From contig NZ_JABWEB010000002.1 in assembly GCF_013369485.1 (NCBI RefSeq), positions 620,001-684,000 of the forward strand: a stretch of DNA of 64,000 nucleotides. Direction: 5' to 3'. Position 1 is the first letter of the stretch, and every line of letters starts with the position of its first letter. This DNA is from Massilia sp. BJB1822. GTDB lineage: Bacteria; Pseudomonadota; Gammaproteobacteria; Burkholderiales; Burkholderiaceae_D. The notes beneath the pieces are model-generated. The model did not search any database. It saw only the letters and a program-made list of their open reading frames with translations, and was not told the origin of the DNA. Positions 54,010 to 62,686 of this stretch are shown in pieces. Made by a program: the position numbers and the translations under genes.

Positions 54010-54429
54010 ATGGCTTTTCCCGGCGATGTCTATGCAAGCGATTGCTCCGCGCGCGATGCGCTCGAACTGATCTCCGGGAAATGGGTGATGTTGATCCTGC
54101 CGGCCTTGGCCCGCCAGCCCATGCGCAATGGCACCCTGCTGCGCTATATCGAAGGGATCTCCCAGAAGGTGCTAACCCAGACCTTGAGGCAGTTGGAGCG
54201 CCATGGCTTGATCGAGCGGTTGGAGATCGCTGAAAAGCCCGCCCATGTCGAATACCGCCTCACTCCGGTGGCGTACTCTCTGGTCGAGACGCTCAGCGCG
54301 CTCGACCGCTGGGCCGAGCACCACTTTCCTGCGTTGGACGCGGCGCGTGAGCGCTACGATGCGCGGGACCGCCGTCAGCTTCGCTGCGACAGCCGCGTTG
54401 CTGAGGGCGGCCCTTGCTCTGTGGAGTAG
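54010..54429 (+). CDS. HxlR-family transcriptional regulator
   Basis: A 139-residue winged-helix regulator. CSARDALELISGKWVMLIL is the classic HxlR start with an N-terminal Cys. RYIEGISQKVLTQTLRQLER, then HGLIERL and VEYRLTP form the recognition helix and wing. Members sense electrophiles or aldehydes through the conserved Cys and usually control an adjacent reductase. Start at ATG 54010, with GAGGTAA upstream inside the inverted repeat. Confidence 0.88.
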   Translation: MAFPGDVYASDCSARDALELISGKWVMLILPALARQPMRNGTLLRYIEGISQKVLTQTLRQLERHGLIERLEIAEKPAHVEYRLTPVAYSLVETLSALDRWAEHHFPALDAARERYDARDRRQLRCDSRVAEGGPCSVE

Positions 54430-54634
54430 GCAGGCTGTGCCGCATCGGGAGAAATGGCAACTGGTCGGCGCCGACGCTGTCCGGCATCACGTCGATGTCA
54501 TCGGGCGCCGCCTGCCAAGGTGTTGTATTGATAACGCATGTGATTTTTGAAGACTTTTCCATGGGGCTGTGCAGAGTAAACTCAACTTCCGACTATTGAT
54601 GATCCGCAAGCTTCCTTCATGTTGGAGGTTAGTG

Positions 54635-55066
54635 ATGCGCCCGCCTTCTCTCCTCAGGTCGGGACTAATTGTCCTGCCTCTTATCCTCTCTGCATGCGTA
54701 TCGCAGCCCATCTACATGTGGAGAACATCCGCTGATATGGCTCTAAAAAAAACTCCGACCATGGGTAATGCACTGATCTATCTGGATAGTGCTCGCGATG
54801 GTTACCGCAAAGCCATCGAAGAACAGATGGATGCAATGCGCGCTCTATTCTTCACTGCCATGATGGGACGATCGTTGACGTCGTCTCCAAAATCGCACTT
54901 GTTGTTCACCGCCCGCGGCGAATTCACCCCTGCCACGGCAATCGTGATGCCATCCCGGAATAGGAAGCATACCGGATCATTACCTTGCCCTCCGCCTGAG
55001 CTGGCGGGTTCCGGAATAAAGCCCGCCACCGGAAACACGCCACCACTAGAGGCATTTTTTATCTGA
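54635..55066 (+). pseudogene. Lipoprotein gene truncated at a junction
   Basis: Starts at ATG 54635 with a good GGAGGTTA site. It encodes a lipoprotein signal (SLLRSGLIVLPLILSAC, lipidated Cys) and then a helical stretch with ALIYLDSARDGYRKAIEEQM. At about 54860 it runs into the antisense of the glucosaminidase gene, where the reading loses protein character. The original gene therefore lost its 3' end by a join. A shortened lipoprotein could still be made. Confidence 0.6.
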
Positions 55067-56031
55067 TCGAACAGGGCATCTACGCAACGATCAGTCGAAG
55101 TGGCATGGACATCCAGGCACGCGTTGACGAGCCATTGCGCACGTTGTTCAGCTGATGCATTGAGCATGTAGGTATGGACTGTTACGGTATCCTTGTAACT
55201 ACATAATTGCACTGGGAATCCCTGCCATCGCGGAAATTCCACATCTGGAGAGTCACAATGACCAACTGGCGACGGCAAGCTGGCGAACTTAGCCTTCATC
55301 CGCGCCAAAAGGGCGCTGGTATTGATGTCCGGTGTACTCGTCGCCGGGGTTGCCGACGCGGTGCCATGTTTGAGCCCCACCTGACTATCGGACAGGCGAT
55401 AGAGATTACTTCCTTCAGACACCGAATCTGACGGCGCGATGGCATTGTTCATAAACCGCGTGATCGTCTTTGTGTATGGTTTGGGAGCCGCATTATAGGC
55501 GCCGGCGATGCCGCCGACCCAGGCTTTGGCCGCTTCGGCTGTTGTAGAAGCTTGGCCGCGCGAGGATTGATAGACCTTGGTGTATCGGCTGTAAGCGGGA
55601 AGCGTAGCCAGCTTCATGGCGACAAAATCGAAGGCATCGGCACGCGAAGTAAATACCACATACCGATTATTGACATCCTCCTTTGGCTGGCATGCAAGCG
55701 TGTAGGACTTCCTCCCGCCTGCAGACTTCGAAGAATTGAACTTCCACCCGAACAGATTGTTGGCGTTCTGCGCGGTTCTCGTCCAACCGTAGCCAGACTC
55801 AACGATCGCCATTGCCGCCAGTGCGCTCGCGGGCACACCATATCGGTTCTCTGCGGCCTGTGCTAACGAAGCGATCTCCTCGACGAACGCCACTTTCTCG
55901 GCATCTGACGGGTGGCCTGGCTGGGCATCGTAGCAGCCCCAGTCGGCGTTATTGCCTGCTGCAGGCATGGGGACAAAGGCTACCCATGCGAGCGCGATAA
56001 ACGAGACGGAAATCCGACCATACGGCAGCAT
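54802..56031 (-). CDS. Exported glucosaminidase-domain protein, C terminus altered
   Basis: Up to 409 residues with a signal peptide (residues 1-26). Residues 45-200 are a glucosaminidase (GH73-like) domain with ENRYGVPASALAAMAIVESG (catalytic Glu in VESG) and NANNLFGWKF. A long C-terminal part with Cys pairs follows, including LDVHATSTDRCVDALFDQIK. It would cut peptidoglycan glycan strands in the periplasm. The last 20 residues or so are read from the antisense of the lipoprotein gene across the junction near 54860, so the natural C terminus is lost. A phage- or conjugation-related role is possible. Confidence 0.78.
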   Translation of the reverse strand: MLPYGRISVSFIALAWVAFVPMPAAGNNADWGCYDAQPGHPSDAEKVAFVEEIASLAQAAENRYGVPASALAAMAIVESGYGWTRTAQNANNLFGWKFNSSKSAGGRKSYTLACQPKEDVNNRYVVFTSRADAFDFVAMKLATLPAYSRYTKVYQSSRGQASTTAEAAKAWVGGIAGAYNAAPKPYTKTITRFMNNAIAPSDSVSEGSNLYRLSDSQVGLKHGTASATPATSTPDINTSALLARMKAKFASLPSPVGHCDSPDVEFPRWQGFPVQLCSYKDTVTVHTYMLNASAEQRAQWLVNACLDVHATSTDRCVDALFDQIKNASSGGVFPVAGFIPEPASSGGGQGNDPVCFLFRDGITIAVAGVNSPRAVNNKCDFGDDVNDRPIMAVKNRARIASICSSMALR

Positions 56032-56462
56032 GATACGACCCTTTCCTTAAGGTGGCGAGATAAGCAACCGGCTTCACGTATTCGAGTTTAGTGTCCACAT
56101 TGCAGTTGTCACATTCGTCGCTTCGGCGTCGAACGATCCCGGGCATGACAGCAAGTTCAGCCATAGAGTGGCAGCTCGATAATCTCGGCGTATATCGCAT
56201 TCACCAGCGCCAAGCCCGCGCCTTCATCGCAGGCGCGAGCGGTTCTGCCAACAGGTTGACTATTTGTTCCGGCAGTGTTGCGCGATGCCCCAGTTGCTGC
56301 TCAAGACTCGGTAGTGACAAAGAACGGCAGTACCCAGGTCCGCCACGAGCGAGCTAGGCTTTAAGAGGACCGGTGCGGTGTCAGCCCAATGATCGGAGAC
56401 GCCCATCTGCGGAAATGATATAAATAGTTAATAATAGAAATTTTCGTGGCATTCAATCATCC
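56032..56462. other. Divergent intergenic region
   Basis: About 430 nt between the glucosaminidase gene and the XRE gene, holding both promoters. Small frames are present but look spurious. The AT-rich part at 56415-56450 is the likely promoter of the XRE gene. Confidence 0.5.
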
Positions 56463-56747
56463 ATGACCGACCAACCTATCAACGAAATCCAGTACAACCC
56501 GGATCGTCTTCTGGACACGCTCATCGAGCGCTTGCGACTGAAGAACGACGCGGCGTTGGCTCGCGCACTGGAAGTGGCGCCGCCAGTCATCAGCAAGATC
56601 CGTCATCGTCGCCTACCAGTTGGCGCATCCCTGCTGATTCGCATGCACGAAGTGTCTGAGCTGACTATCCGTGACCTGCGTTACCTTCTGGGTGACCGCC
56701 GCCAGAAATTCCGTATCAGCGATGTTCAAGGAAAACCAAAGGAGTAA
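56463..56747 (+). CDS. Small XRE-like HTH protein
   Basis: A 94-residue protein with a lambda-repressor-like helix-turn-helix: LRLKNDAALARALEVAPPVI, then SKIRHRRLPVGASLLIRMHE. The type is common in Burkholderiales and usually stands alone. It has no ligand domain. The target is unknown. The AT-rich upstream DNA and the lack of a partner suggest an orphan regulator. Confidence 0.8.
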   Translation: MTDQPINEIQYNPDRLLDTLIERLRLKNDAALARALEVAPPVISKIRHRRLPVGASLLIRMHEVSELTIRDLRYLLGDRRQKFRISDVQGKPKE

Positions 56748-56905
56748 TCGGCATGAGAAACTCGAACGAAACTGTAGGCTAGGCTTGGATACGTAGGCTT
56801 CGAATTTACGCTCATATGTAGTAGCGCTATATGAATGCCTCTCAGATTTCTAGAGCGGCTCACAAGTTGTATTCCACGATTGCCTGATAGTCGTGCCAGT
56901 CGGGG

Positions 56906-57571
56906 TCAGCGGCGCATCGCCTCGATACGCAGGCCCGCGGCCTGCCATCCAGGAAAACCATCCTCCAAACGTTGCGCTTTGAATCCCTTCGCCCGCAGCA
57001 GCGAAACCGCTTGGATAGAAAGCACGCAATAGCGCCCACCGCAGTAAGCAAGAATGTCCTGGTCGCGAGGCAGCTCGGCAAAGTGCTGCTCTAGCGCCTC
57101 GGTCGGGATATTGATGGCACCAGGAATGTGTCCTGCAGCGTAGTCCTCCGCTGAGCGTACATCCAGCAACAGAACGCCTTCCTCCAGCTTGGCGATCAGT
57201 TTCTCGATAGAGACACCTTCCAAGTGCTCCGGGTGGTGAACACTGCCTGAAACGACACGCTGAATCTCTGCCTGCTGGAAGTCGAGATAGTCGTGCAAGG
57301 CGGCGAGCACGTTGGCAACTGGTCCGATCCCAATCCGATACAGGACATGCTTGCCGTCACGGCGGGTTTGGACGAAGCCTGCGCGCCGGAGCTGTTGCAA
57401 ATGCTGGGATGTGTTGGTGATGGAAAGGCCGGAGAGTTGCGTCAGGCGCTCCACCGAACTCTCACGTTGGAAAATGGCCTCCAGCAAGGCAAGGCGATGA
57501 GCATGACCCAGCGTCTTGGCAATGTCGGCCAGCTCGTTGAGGGGCTTGGTGGCGGGATCAATCATCTTCAT
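56906..57571 (-). CDS. ArsR-type regulator fused to a rhodanese domain
   Basis: A 221-residue fusion. Residues 10-95 are a winged helix of the ArsR type (LGHAHRLALLEAIFQRESSV, then LSITNTSQHLQQLRRAGFVQ). Residues 120-215 are a rhodanese domain with VLLLDVRSAEDYAAGHIPGA and an active-site loop with Cys in AYCGGRYCVLS. Such fusions may sense sulfur species or use persulfide chemistry at the catalytic Cys. The gene is divergent from an MFS exporter gene with an operator-like palindrome between them, so it probably represses that exporter and itself. Confidence 0.9.
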   Translation of the reverse strand: MKMIDPATKPLNELADIAKTLGHAHRLALLEAIFQRESSVERLTQLSGLSITNTSQHLQQLRRAGFVQTRRDGKHVLYRIGIGPVANVLAALHDYLDFQQAEIQRVVSGSVHHPEHLEGVSIEKLIAKLEEGVLLLDVRSAEDYAAGHIPGAINIPTEALEQHFAELPRDQDILAYCGGRYCVLSIQAVSLLRAKGFKAQRLEDGFPGWQAAGLRIEAMRR

Positions 57572-57619
57572 AGCGACGGTCCAGAATTTTTATTGACGTA
57601 ACAGTATCATCTATCTATT

Positions 57620-57644
57620 ATTCCATCAATTATTGGAATGATGG
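57620..57644. promoter_or_regulatory. Operator for the ArsR-rhodanese regulator
   Basis: Interlocked inverted repeats in the 100-nt divergent space: ATTCCA (57620-57625) with TGGAAT (57634-57639), and CCATCA (57623-57628) with TGATGG (57639-57644). This arrangement and its AT-rich setting fit an ArsR-family site covering both promoters. Confidence 0.65.
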
Positions 57645-57671
57645 AGTAAATCAATTCTTAAGGAATCAAAT

Positions 57672-59081
57672 ATGACCTCGATAGCAGCAGCCCCTCAAGC
57701 CTCATGGAGTGAGTTGTTTCAAGGACGTAATGGCTTGCGCTCTGTCGCGCTGGCGGGGGGCGTCGCATTGCACGCAGTGAACATCTATATCGTTACGACG
57801 ATCCTGCCGACGGTGATCCAGGAGATCGGCGGCCTGGCCTACTATGCCTGGAACACGACGTTGTTTGTCGTGGCGTCGATTGTGGGATCGGCCGTTTCTG
57901 CCCGGCTTATCGCCACACTGGGGCCGCGCCTGACCTATTTGCTTGCGTTGGCCGTGTTCTCGCTTGGCGCCGTGGTTTGCGCCTTGGCGCCGTCAATGCC
58001 CATCATGCTGGCAGGCCGTACGGTGCAGGGGGCGAGTGGCGGTGTACTGTTCGCGCTCAGCTATGCCCTGATCCGGGTAGTGTTCGATTCGCGGCTGTGG
58101 CCTAGGGCGATGGCGCTGGTTTCAGGCATGTGGGGCTTGGCGACGCTTGGTGGGCCGGCTATCGGAGGCATTTTTGCCCAGAGCGGCCAGTGGCGGCTGG
58201 CGTTCTGGGTTATGTTGCCCGCAGCGCTACTGCTGGCCTGCATCGTGGCCACCCAATTTCGCGGCAAGGAAGCCGGGGTGACGGCGGCAGGGCGCCTGCC
58301 GATTGTGTCCATTACATTGCTGGTGCTATCGGTCCTGGCTATCTCGGTCGCCAGCCTGGCGCACAGTCTTGCATGGAACGTGGGTGGCATCGCCATCGGA
58401 CTGGGCATTGCTGGTCTCATTGCGCGGATAGACAGTCGAAGCGGCAGCAGGATGTTGCCTTCGGGCGCCTATTCCTTGTCCGCCCAGCTCGGCGTGATAT
58501 ACGCAATCATGAGTTTGCTCGTGGCGGGCCTGACGACCGAGATTTTCGTTCCCTACTTTCTACAGGTGATCCATGGTCTGACGCCGCTGGCCGCCGGCTA
58601 CATGACCGCGGCGATGGCGGGCGGGTGGACCCTGGCTTCGCTCTACAGCGCCGCTAGCGATGACACCCGGGCGTACCGGCTGATCCGGATCAGCCCTATC
58701 GTCGTCGCAATAGCGTTGGCCATCCTGGCGGTAACGATACCGATTGCGACATGGCAGAGTAAGGTCATTGGCATTGTGGTTTATTGCATTGCTCTCACGT
58801 GTGTTGGCTTCGGCATTGGTTTGAGCTGGCCACACCTGCTCACGCGCGTCTTCGCAGTCGCCGCTCCTGGTGAGGAAACACTGGCATCCGCGTCAATCAC
58901 GACCGTTCAGCTTTATGCGACGGCACTTTCCGCCGCACTCGCGGGCGTCATTGTCAATGGCGCTGGGTTGACCAACCCAGGCGGAGTTGCCGGTGCCCAG
59001 GGTGCGGCTTTAGCGTTGTTCGCCGCGTTTGCCATCGCATCGGCGCTTGCCGTCCTGCTGTCGGCGCGTGTTAGGCGATGA
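57672..59081 (+). CDS. MFS transporter (multidrug-type)
   Basis: A 469-residue major facilitator protein with 14 or so membrane segments. It has the family motif after the second segment (SARLIATLGPRLTYLLALAV) and motif C-like sequence in segment 5 (GMWGLATLGGPAIGGIFAQS), typical of proton-driven drug antiporters. The substrate is unknown. It is divergent from the ArsR-rhodanese gene and likely induced when that repressor is inactivated, for example by sulfur or oxidizing compounds. Confidence 0.88.
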   Translation: MTSIAAAPQASWSELFQGRNGLRSVALAGGVALHAVNIYIVTTILPTVIQEIGGLAYYAWNTTLFVVASIVGSAVSARLIATLGPRLTYLLALAVFSLGAVVCALAPSMPIMLAGRTVQGASGGVLFALSYALIRVVFDSRLWPRAMALVSGMWGLATLGGPAIGGIFAQSGQWRLAFWVMLPAALLLACIVATQFRGKEAGVTAAGRLPIVSITLLVLSVLAISVASLAHSLAWNVGGIAIGLGIAGLIARIDSRSGSRMLPSGAYSLSAQLGVIYAIMSLLVAGLTTEIFVPYFLQVIHGLTPLAAGYMTAAMAGGWTLASLYSAASDDTRAYRLIRISPIVVAIALAILAVTIPIATWQSKVIGIVVYCIALTCVGFGIGLSWPHLLTRVFAVAAPGEETLASASITTVQLYATALSAALAGVIVNGAGLTNPGGVAGAQGAALALFAAFAIASALAVLLSARVRR

Positions 59082-59241
59082 CGATTCGATGCGGCAAGAT
59101 CAGGCGCCATGGGATTTCGTTTCCTCGGTTGTTTTCTTGCGGGGGGCCAATGCTGTCAACTTATACAAGTCGGCGCCCCAAAAAAACGAAGGGGTTCAAC
59201 CTGTATCCAGAACGGCATTTTGAACACGGATGGATCGGTGT

Positions 59242-59595
59242 TCACGCAGGCGCTGGAGAGGGCCAGTTGTCGGCCATCGTGCCGCCGATACGCCACATGT
59301 TGGCGATCAAGATGGCGTGATCGCCGCTGGTGGCCCGGACGGACGGCCCCGGTGGCGTGGTTGAGGGCGTTTCTGCTGCCTTTCTCCGGTCGTTGGCCCC
59401 GTGGCTGCCATATGGCCGGCGCGCGCCGGGCGGGGCGGAGAGGATGCGCTCGATAACATGCACAGGGGCACCGCACTTGAGCAGATACCGTCGCGCTTCT
59501 TCCTCCCCGGCGACGAAAAAGAGCGATACGCCGAACTGGACGGACTCGGCCATACTGGCGTTCGCGCGCCGGTGCTCATTTTTTGTTGGATTCAT
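59242..59595 (-). CDS. Small hypothetical protein
   Basis: Up to 117 residues. The first 55 look like a real small protein (SVQFGVSLFFVAGEEEARRY, then VHVIERILSAPPGARRPYG) and the ATG has a perfect AAGGAG 7 nt upstream. The second half is low-complexity and may be out of the original frame. No family recognised. It stands alone between the MFS gene and a decayed EamA gene. Confidence 0.55.
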   Translation of the reverse strand: MNPTKNEHRRANASMAESVQFGVSLFFVAGEEEARRYLLKCGAPVHVIERILSAPPGARRPYGSHGANDRRKAAETPSTTPPGPSVRATSGDHAILIANMWRIGGTMADNWPSPAPA

Positions 59596-59904
59596 ATTTA
59601 ACTCCTTTTACCGGAGCGTGCGCTGTGCTGTGCAATGACGGCGCAGATGTTGCGACGTGATCCGTTAAGTAAAAGGGGAGTACGGCAATGATGCGGCGTG
59701 CATCGCGCCACTGTGATCTCCATGAACCCCCTTGGCCATCTGCACATCAGGCGCCGGTGTCAGTCTTGCCAGAGCCTCAAGCAAGGCCGCGCGATTGTTT
59801 TCGGCTTTCATGTGTCTGCAGGACTATCCGATTGATATGCTCACTTCATCATAGTCGCAATGCGCACGCATTCGGCAACAGAGCGCACAGGTCTTCTGGA
59901 TAGC
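59596..59904. other. Gap before the EamA relic
   Basis: About 310 nt. A plus-strand frame at 59688-59903 has no ribosome-binding site or recognisable content. I see no gene. Confidence 0.45.
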
Positions 59905-60265
59905 CTTGCTGCTGCCAGGCCTCGTGCCGCCTCCCATGGCGGGGGCATTGCTGATGTTGTCTGTTGGCGCAGCCTGGGGCACCTACTCTCTACGCGGCAA
60001 AGGGGCGGTTGATTCCGCCAGGGACACCGCCAGAAACTTCGGGAGGACGGCCTTGGTCGTGAGGGCTGGACCTGGCCGGAATACTGCTGGGATAATCGTC
60101 CCTGGATATGGTGGGTTTTTGGTATGCCGTGTTGTCAGGTGCCGTGATATCGGGGCTCGGTTACGTTCTTTGGTACAGCGTCTTGCTCTCGTTGCGGGCG
60201 GTCAGCGCGGCGACCGCGCCCCGCTATTGCAGTTCTCGGCGGTGTCATGCTGCTCGACGAGATGA
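59905..60265 (+). pseudogene. EamA/DMT transporter, decayed C-terminal half
   Basis: Transmembrane pieces of an EamA-type exporter are visible in two frames: LLMLSVGAAWGTYSLRGKGA with the family's GxxWGxYSLRGK signature, then after shifts GFWYAVLSGAVISGLGYVLW and YSVLLSLRAVSAATAP, ending near LGGVMLLDEMSW. At least two frameshifts and the missing front make it non-functional. It ends abruptly at the methyltransferase fragment. Confidence 0.65.
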
Positions 60266-60425
60266 GTTGGCCCAGATTGCGGCGCGGCGGCACGACGAGT
60301 CGGCGATCGCAATAAATGCAAGGCTCCTCTTGCTCGTAAGTGCCATAAGGGTTCCCTGCGAAATCCAGCAGCGCCGCCAACAGCCAGTTGGTCCGTGTCC
60401 TGGTCGATCCAAGAAACTGTGCAAT
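60262..60425 (-). pseudogene. Fragment of a methyltransferase C-terminal region
   Basis: The minus strand encodes about 50 residues (RTNWLLAALLDFAGNPYGTY, then EQEEPCIYCDRRLVVPPRRN) closely matching residues near the end of the methyltransferase at 63413-64000 (RTNWLSAALMDFAGNPYGTY, then DQEEACVYCHRRLVKPPPRN). It is an internal piece only. It directly abuts the EamA relic, so two gene fragments were joined here. Confidence 0.7.
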
Positions 60426-60743
60426 TGCCTACACCCAAGCCGTCAATGGCGGGCAGGCATCGTAGCTCAGACGCTGAACGTGAATTGCCAAACGCGCTTC
60501 TTGCACAGATCGTCTACCTCATCCGACCACCGGTTCGGGTGTCGCCTTGCAGACCTTGCTGGGACAGGGTACGTAGCCGCACTTCGGTACCGTGTAGAGG
60601 ATCCACCTCAGGTATTCGTTGCATTTTGGCCTCAGGTTGCAGCATTTGGCAAAAAATGCGAAATATCTGGCATACCCTGTAATCGAAGCCTCGCTGTCCG
60701 CGAACTCACTGTCATGGTCGTCGAACCACAAGCACAGCACATC
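60426..60743. other. Gap before the cytochrome b561 gene
   Basis: About 320 nt with no convincing gene. The frame of the next gene is open through it but reads without protein character. The true promoter of the b561/MsrP-like pair should lie here. Confidence 0.45.
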
Positions 60744-61388
60744 ATGCAGCCACCGTCATCCTCGGCCCTGGCGCCGCGCCAGAAGTCTGCCATGCCCGCC
60801 GACGCGGACGTCATCCACCCGCTCTGGCTACGCCTGATGCATTGGATCAATGCCATCGCCGTGCTGCTGCTGGTGACAAGCGGCTGGCGCATCTACAACG
60901 CCACTCAATTCCTGGGTTTTGCCATTCCCCGCGATATGACACTGGGCGGCTGGCTTGCCGGCGCATTGCAGTGGCACTTCGCCGCAATGTGGCTGTTGGT
61001 TGTAAACGGCATCCTGTATTTGCTGATCAACGCGTGTACAGGTCGGTTGTGGCGTCAGTTTTTCCCGATTATGCCAAGTCAGGTGTTGCGCGACCTCAGC
61101 GCTGCCCTACGGGGAAAGCTAGCGCACGACGATCCGCGCCACTACAATAGTGTGCAGCGCTTGGCCTATGTGTTCGTGATGGTCGACAGCGTGATCCTTG
61201 TTCTTTCTGGGCTGGTGCTCTGGAAGTCGGTGCAATTTCCGCTGTTGCGCGAGCTGTTGGGCGGCTATGAAGCGGCCCGCCGGATTCATTTTTTCGCCAT
61301 GGCAGGTCTTTGCGCTTTCATTGTTGTGCATGTGGTGATGGTGGCGCTGGTGCCGCGCACGCTGCTTGCCATGTTGCGTGGTCGCTAG
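60744..61388 (+). CDS. Cytochrome b561-type membrane protein
   Basis: A 214-residue membrane protein with four or five segments and haem-ligand-type His residues: RLMHWINAIAVLLLVTSGW, WHFAAMWLLVVNGILY, RIHFFAMAGLCAF and IVVHVVMVALV. It would pass electrons from the quinone pool to the molybdoenzyme encoded next, as MsrQ does for MsrP. The start is uncertain; ATGs at 60714, 60744 and 60792 are possible and none has a clear ribosome-binding site. The molybdoenzyme gene follows 22 nt after the stop. Confidence 0.85.
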   Translation: MQPPSSSALAPRQKSAMPADADVIHPLWLRLMHWINAIAVLLLVTSGWRIYNATQFLGFAIPRDMTLGGWLAGALQWHFAAMWLLVVNGILYLLINACTGRLWRQFFPIMPSQVLRDLSAALRGKLAHDDPRHYNSVQRLAYVFVMVDSVILVLSGLVLWKSVQFPLLRELLGGYEAARRIHFFAMAGLCAFIVVHVVMVALVPRTLLAMLRGR

Positions 61389-61410
61389 CGCGGAAACGGG
61401 ATGCGCCATC

Positions 61411-62193
61411 ATGAAGCGCTTCAAACAACCGGAAGTCGGCGCGCCCGGCGAGGGCGCCGCCATGTTGGCGGACGCCATCGGCCGTGTCGCCCAGCCATCG
61501 CGCCGGGCGTTTCTCAAGCGCAGCCTGACGCTAGGCGGACTCACCCTGCTCACCGGTTGCGCCACCGACGACCAGGATAGCATCGAGGCCGCCCTCATGC
61601 GCATCTCGCGCTTCAATGATCGAGTCCAGAGCCTGCTGTTCAATCCTGCCCTGCTGGCGCCGACCTATCCGGATGCCATGATTACGGAACCGTTCCCCTT
61701 CAACGCCTACTATGGCGAGGAGGAAGTTCGCCACATCGATGGTGAGGCATGGCGGCTCGAGCTGAGCGGCATGCTGGCCGATCGCCGGCCGTGGACGCTG
61801 GCGCAGCTGCGCGCCTTGCCGCAGCAATCGCAGGTCACGCGGCATATCTGCGTTGAAGGCTGGAGCGCCATCGGCAAATGGGGCGGCGTACCGTTTTCGC
61901 ATTTCCTGCGCCTGGTCGGCGCGGACCTGAGCGCGAAATACGTCGGGTTCCAATGCGGCGACGACTACTACACCAGCATCGACATGGCAACCGCCTTGCA
62001 TCCGCAAACGCTGATGGCGCTGACCTACAACGACCAGCCCTTGCCGCCACGCTATGGCTTTCCCATGAAACTGCGCATGCCGACCAAGCTGGGCTACAAG
62101 AATCCGAAGCACATACAGGCCATCTTTGTCACCAACACCTACCCTGGAGGGTATTGGGAGGACCAGGGGTATAACTGGTTTGGCGGCAGTTGA
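61411..62193 (+). CDS. MsrP/YedY-like molybdopterin oxidoreductase, Tat lipoprotein
   Basis: A 260-residue enzyme of the sulfite-oxidase fold. The Tat signal has RRAFLK (31-36) and ends with the lipobox LTGC (Cys50), so the mature protein is likely a lipoprotein facing the periplasm. The Mo-binding Cys is Cys147 in RHICVEGWSAIGKWGG. GDDYYTSIDMATALHPQTLM and KLGYKNPKHIQAIFVTN are typical of the family. With the b561 gene upstream it forms a periplasmic reductase pair; methionine sulfoxide is one known substrate of relatives, but the substrate here is not certain. Confidence 0.87.
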   Translation: MKRFKQPEVGAPGEGAAMLADAIGRVAQPSRRAFLKRSLTLGGLTLLTGCATDDQDSIEAALMRISRFNDRVQSLLFNPALLAPTYPDAMITEPFPFNAYYGEEEVRHIDGEAWRLELSGMLADRRPWTLAQLRALPQQSQVTRHICVEGWSAIGKWGGVPFSHFLRLVGADLSAKYVGFQCGDDYYTSIDMATALHPQTLMALTYNDQPLPPRYGFPMKLRMPTKLGYKNPKHIQAIFVTNTYPGGYWEDQGYNWFGGS

Positions 62194-62274
62194 CCATTCA
62201 CCGCATTTTGTACCATGTCGCACCTTGCTACAGCCTCACCCACGTTGTTTAACTTAACACTATTGAGGATCAAC

Positions 62275-62598
62275 ATGAAAAAGACTTCCACTATCGCCTT
62301 GATCGCCGCCAGCCTGCTGTTTTCCGGCGCCACTTATGCCCAGGATGCCATGAAGAAGGAAGACATGTCCAAGGATGCCATGGCGAAGGAGGGGATGAAA
62401 AAGGACGCCACGGCCAAGGAAGGAATGAAAAAGGATGGGATGACCAAGGAAGGCATGGCCAAGGATGGGATGAAAAAGGGGGCGATGAAAAAGTCCATGC
62501 ATAAGGATGGGATGGCGAAGGACGACATGAAAAAAGATCCGATGGCCAAAGAGGATATGAAAAAAGACGAGATGGCCAAGGATGCCATGAAAAAATAG
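62275..62598 (+). CDS. Exported MXKDX pentapeptide-repeat protein
   Basis: A 107-residue protein with a signal peptide (MKKTSTIALIAASLLFSGATYA) followed by about 17 tandem five-residue units of the form M-A/K-K-D/E-x (for example DAMKKEDMSKDAMAKEGMKK). It matches the Burkholderiales pentapeptide MXKDX repeat family; the function is unknown, and it is often near stress or envelope genes. Highly charged and probably disordered in the periplasm. A GAGGA site lies 6 nt before the ATG. The DNA repeats may vary in number. Confidence 0.9.
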   Translation: MKKTSTIALIAASLLFSGATYAQDAMKKEDMSKDAMAKEGMKKDATAKEGMKKDGMTKEGMAKDGMKKGAMKKSMHKDGMAKDDMKKDPMAKEDMKKDEMAKDAMKK

Positions 62599-62660
62599 GC
62601 GCCACGCGCGGCAGACCCAGACCATCTCGGTATGGCACAAGCGCTCCGCGCTCATGCTCG

Positions 62661-62686
62661 ACGGCCTCCGCCATGGAGGAGGCCGT
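62661..62686 (+). terminator. Hairpin after the MXKDX gene
   Basis: A 9-bp perfect stem ACGGCCTCC/GGAGGCCGT with an 8-nt loop, 62 nt after the stop. No T-run follows, so termination may need Rho, or the structure may only protect the transcript end. Confidence 0.45.

Noticed and set aside
60108..60743. Long upstream extension of the cytochrome b561 frame
   Set aside because: The first part is the frameshifted end of the EamA gene and the middle is antisense methyltransferase sequence; the cytochrome proper begins near 60744.
62330..62598. Tandem short repeats considered as a CRISPR array
   Set aside because: They are 15-bp coding units of an MXKDX-repeat protein with no spacers.
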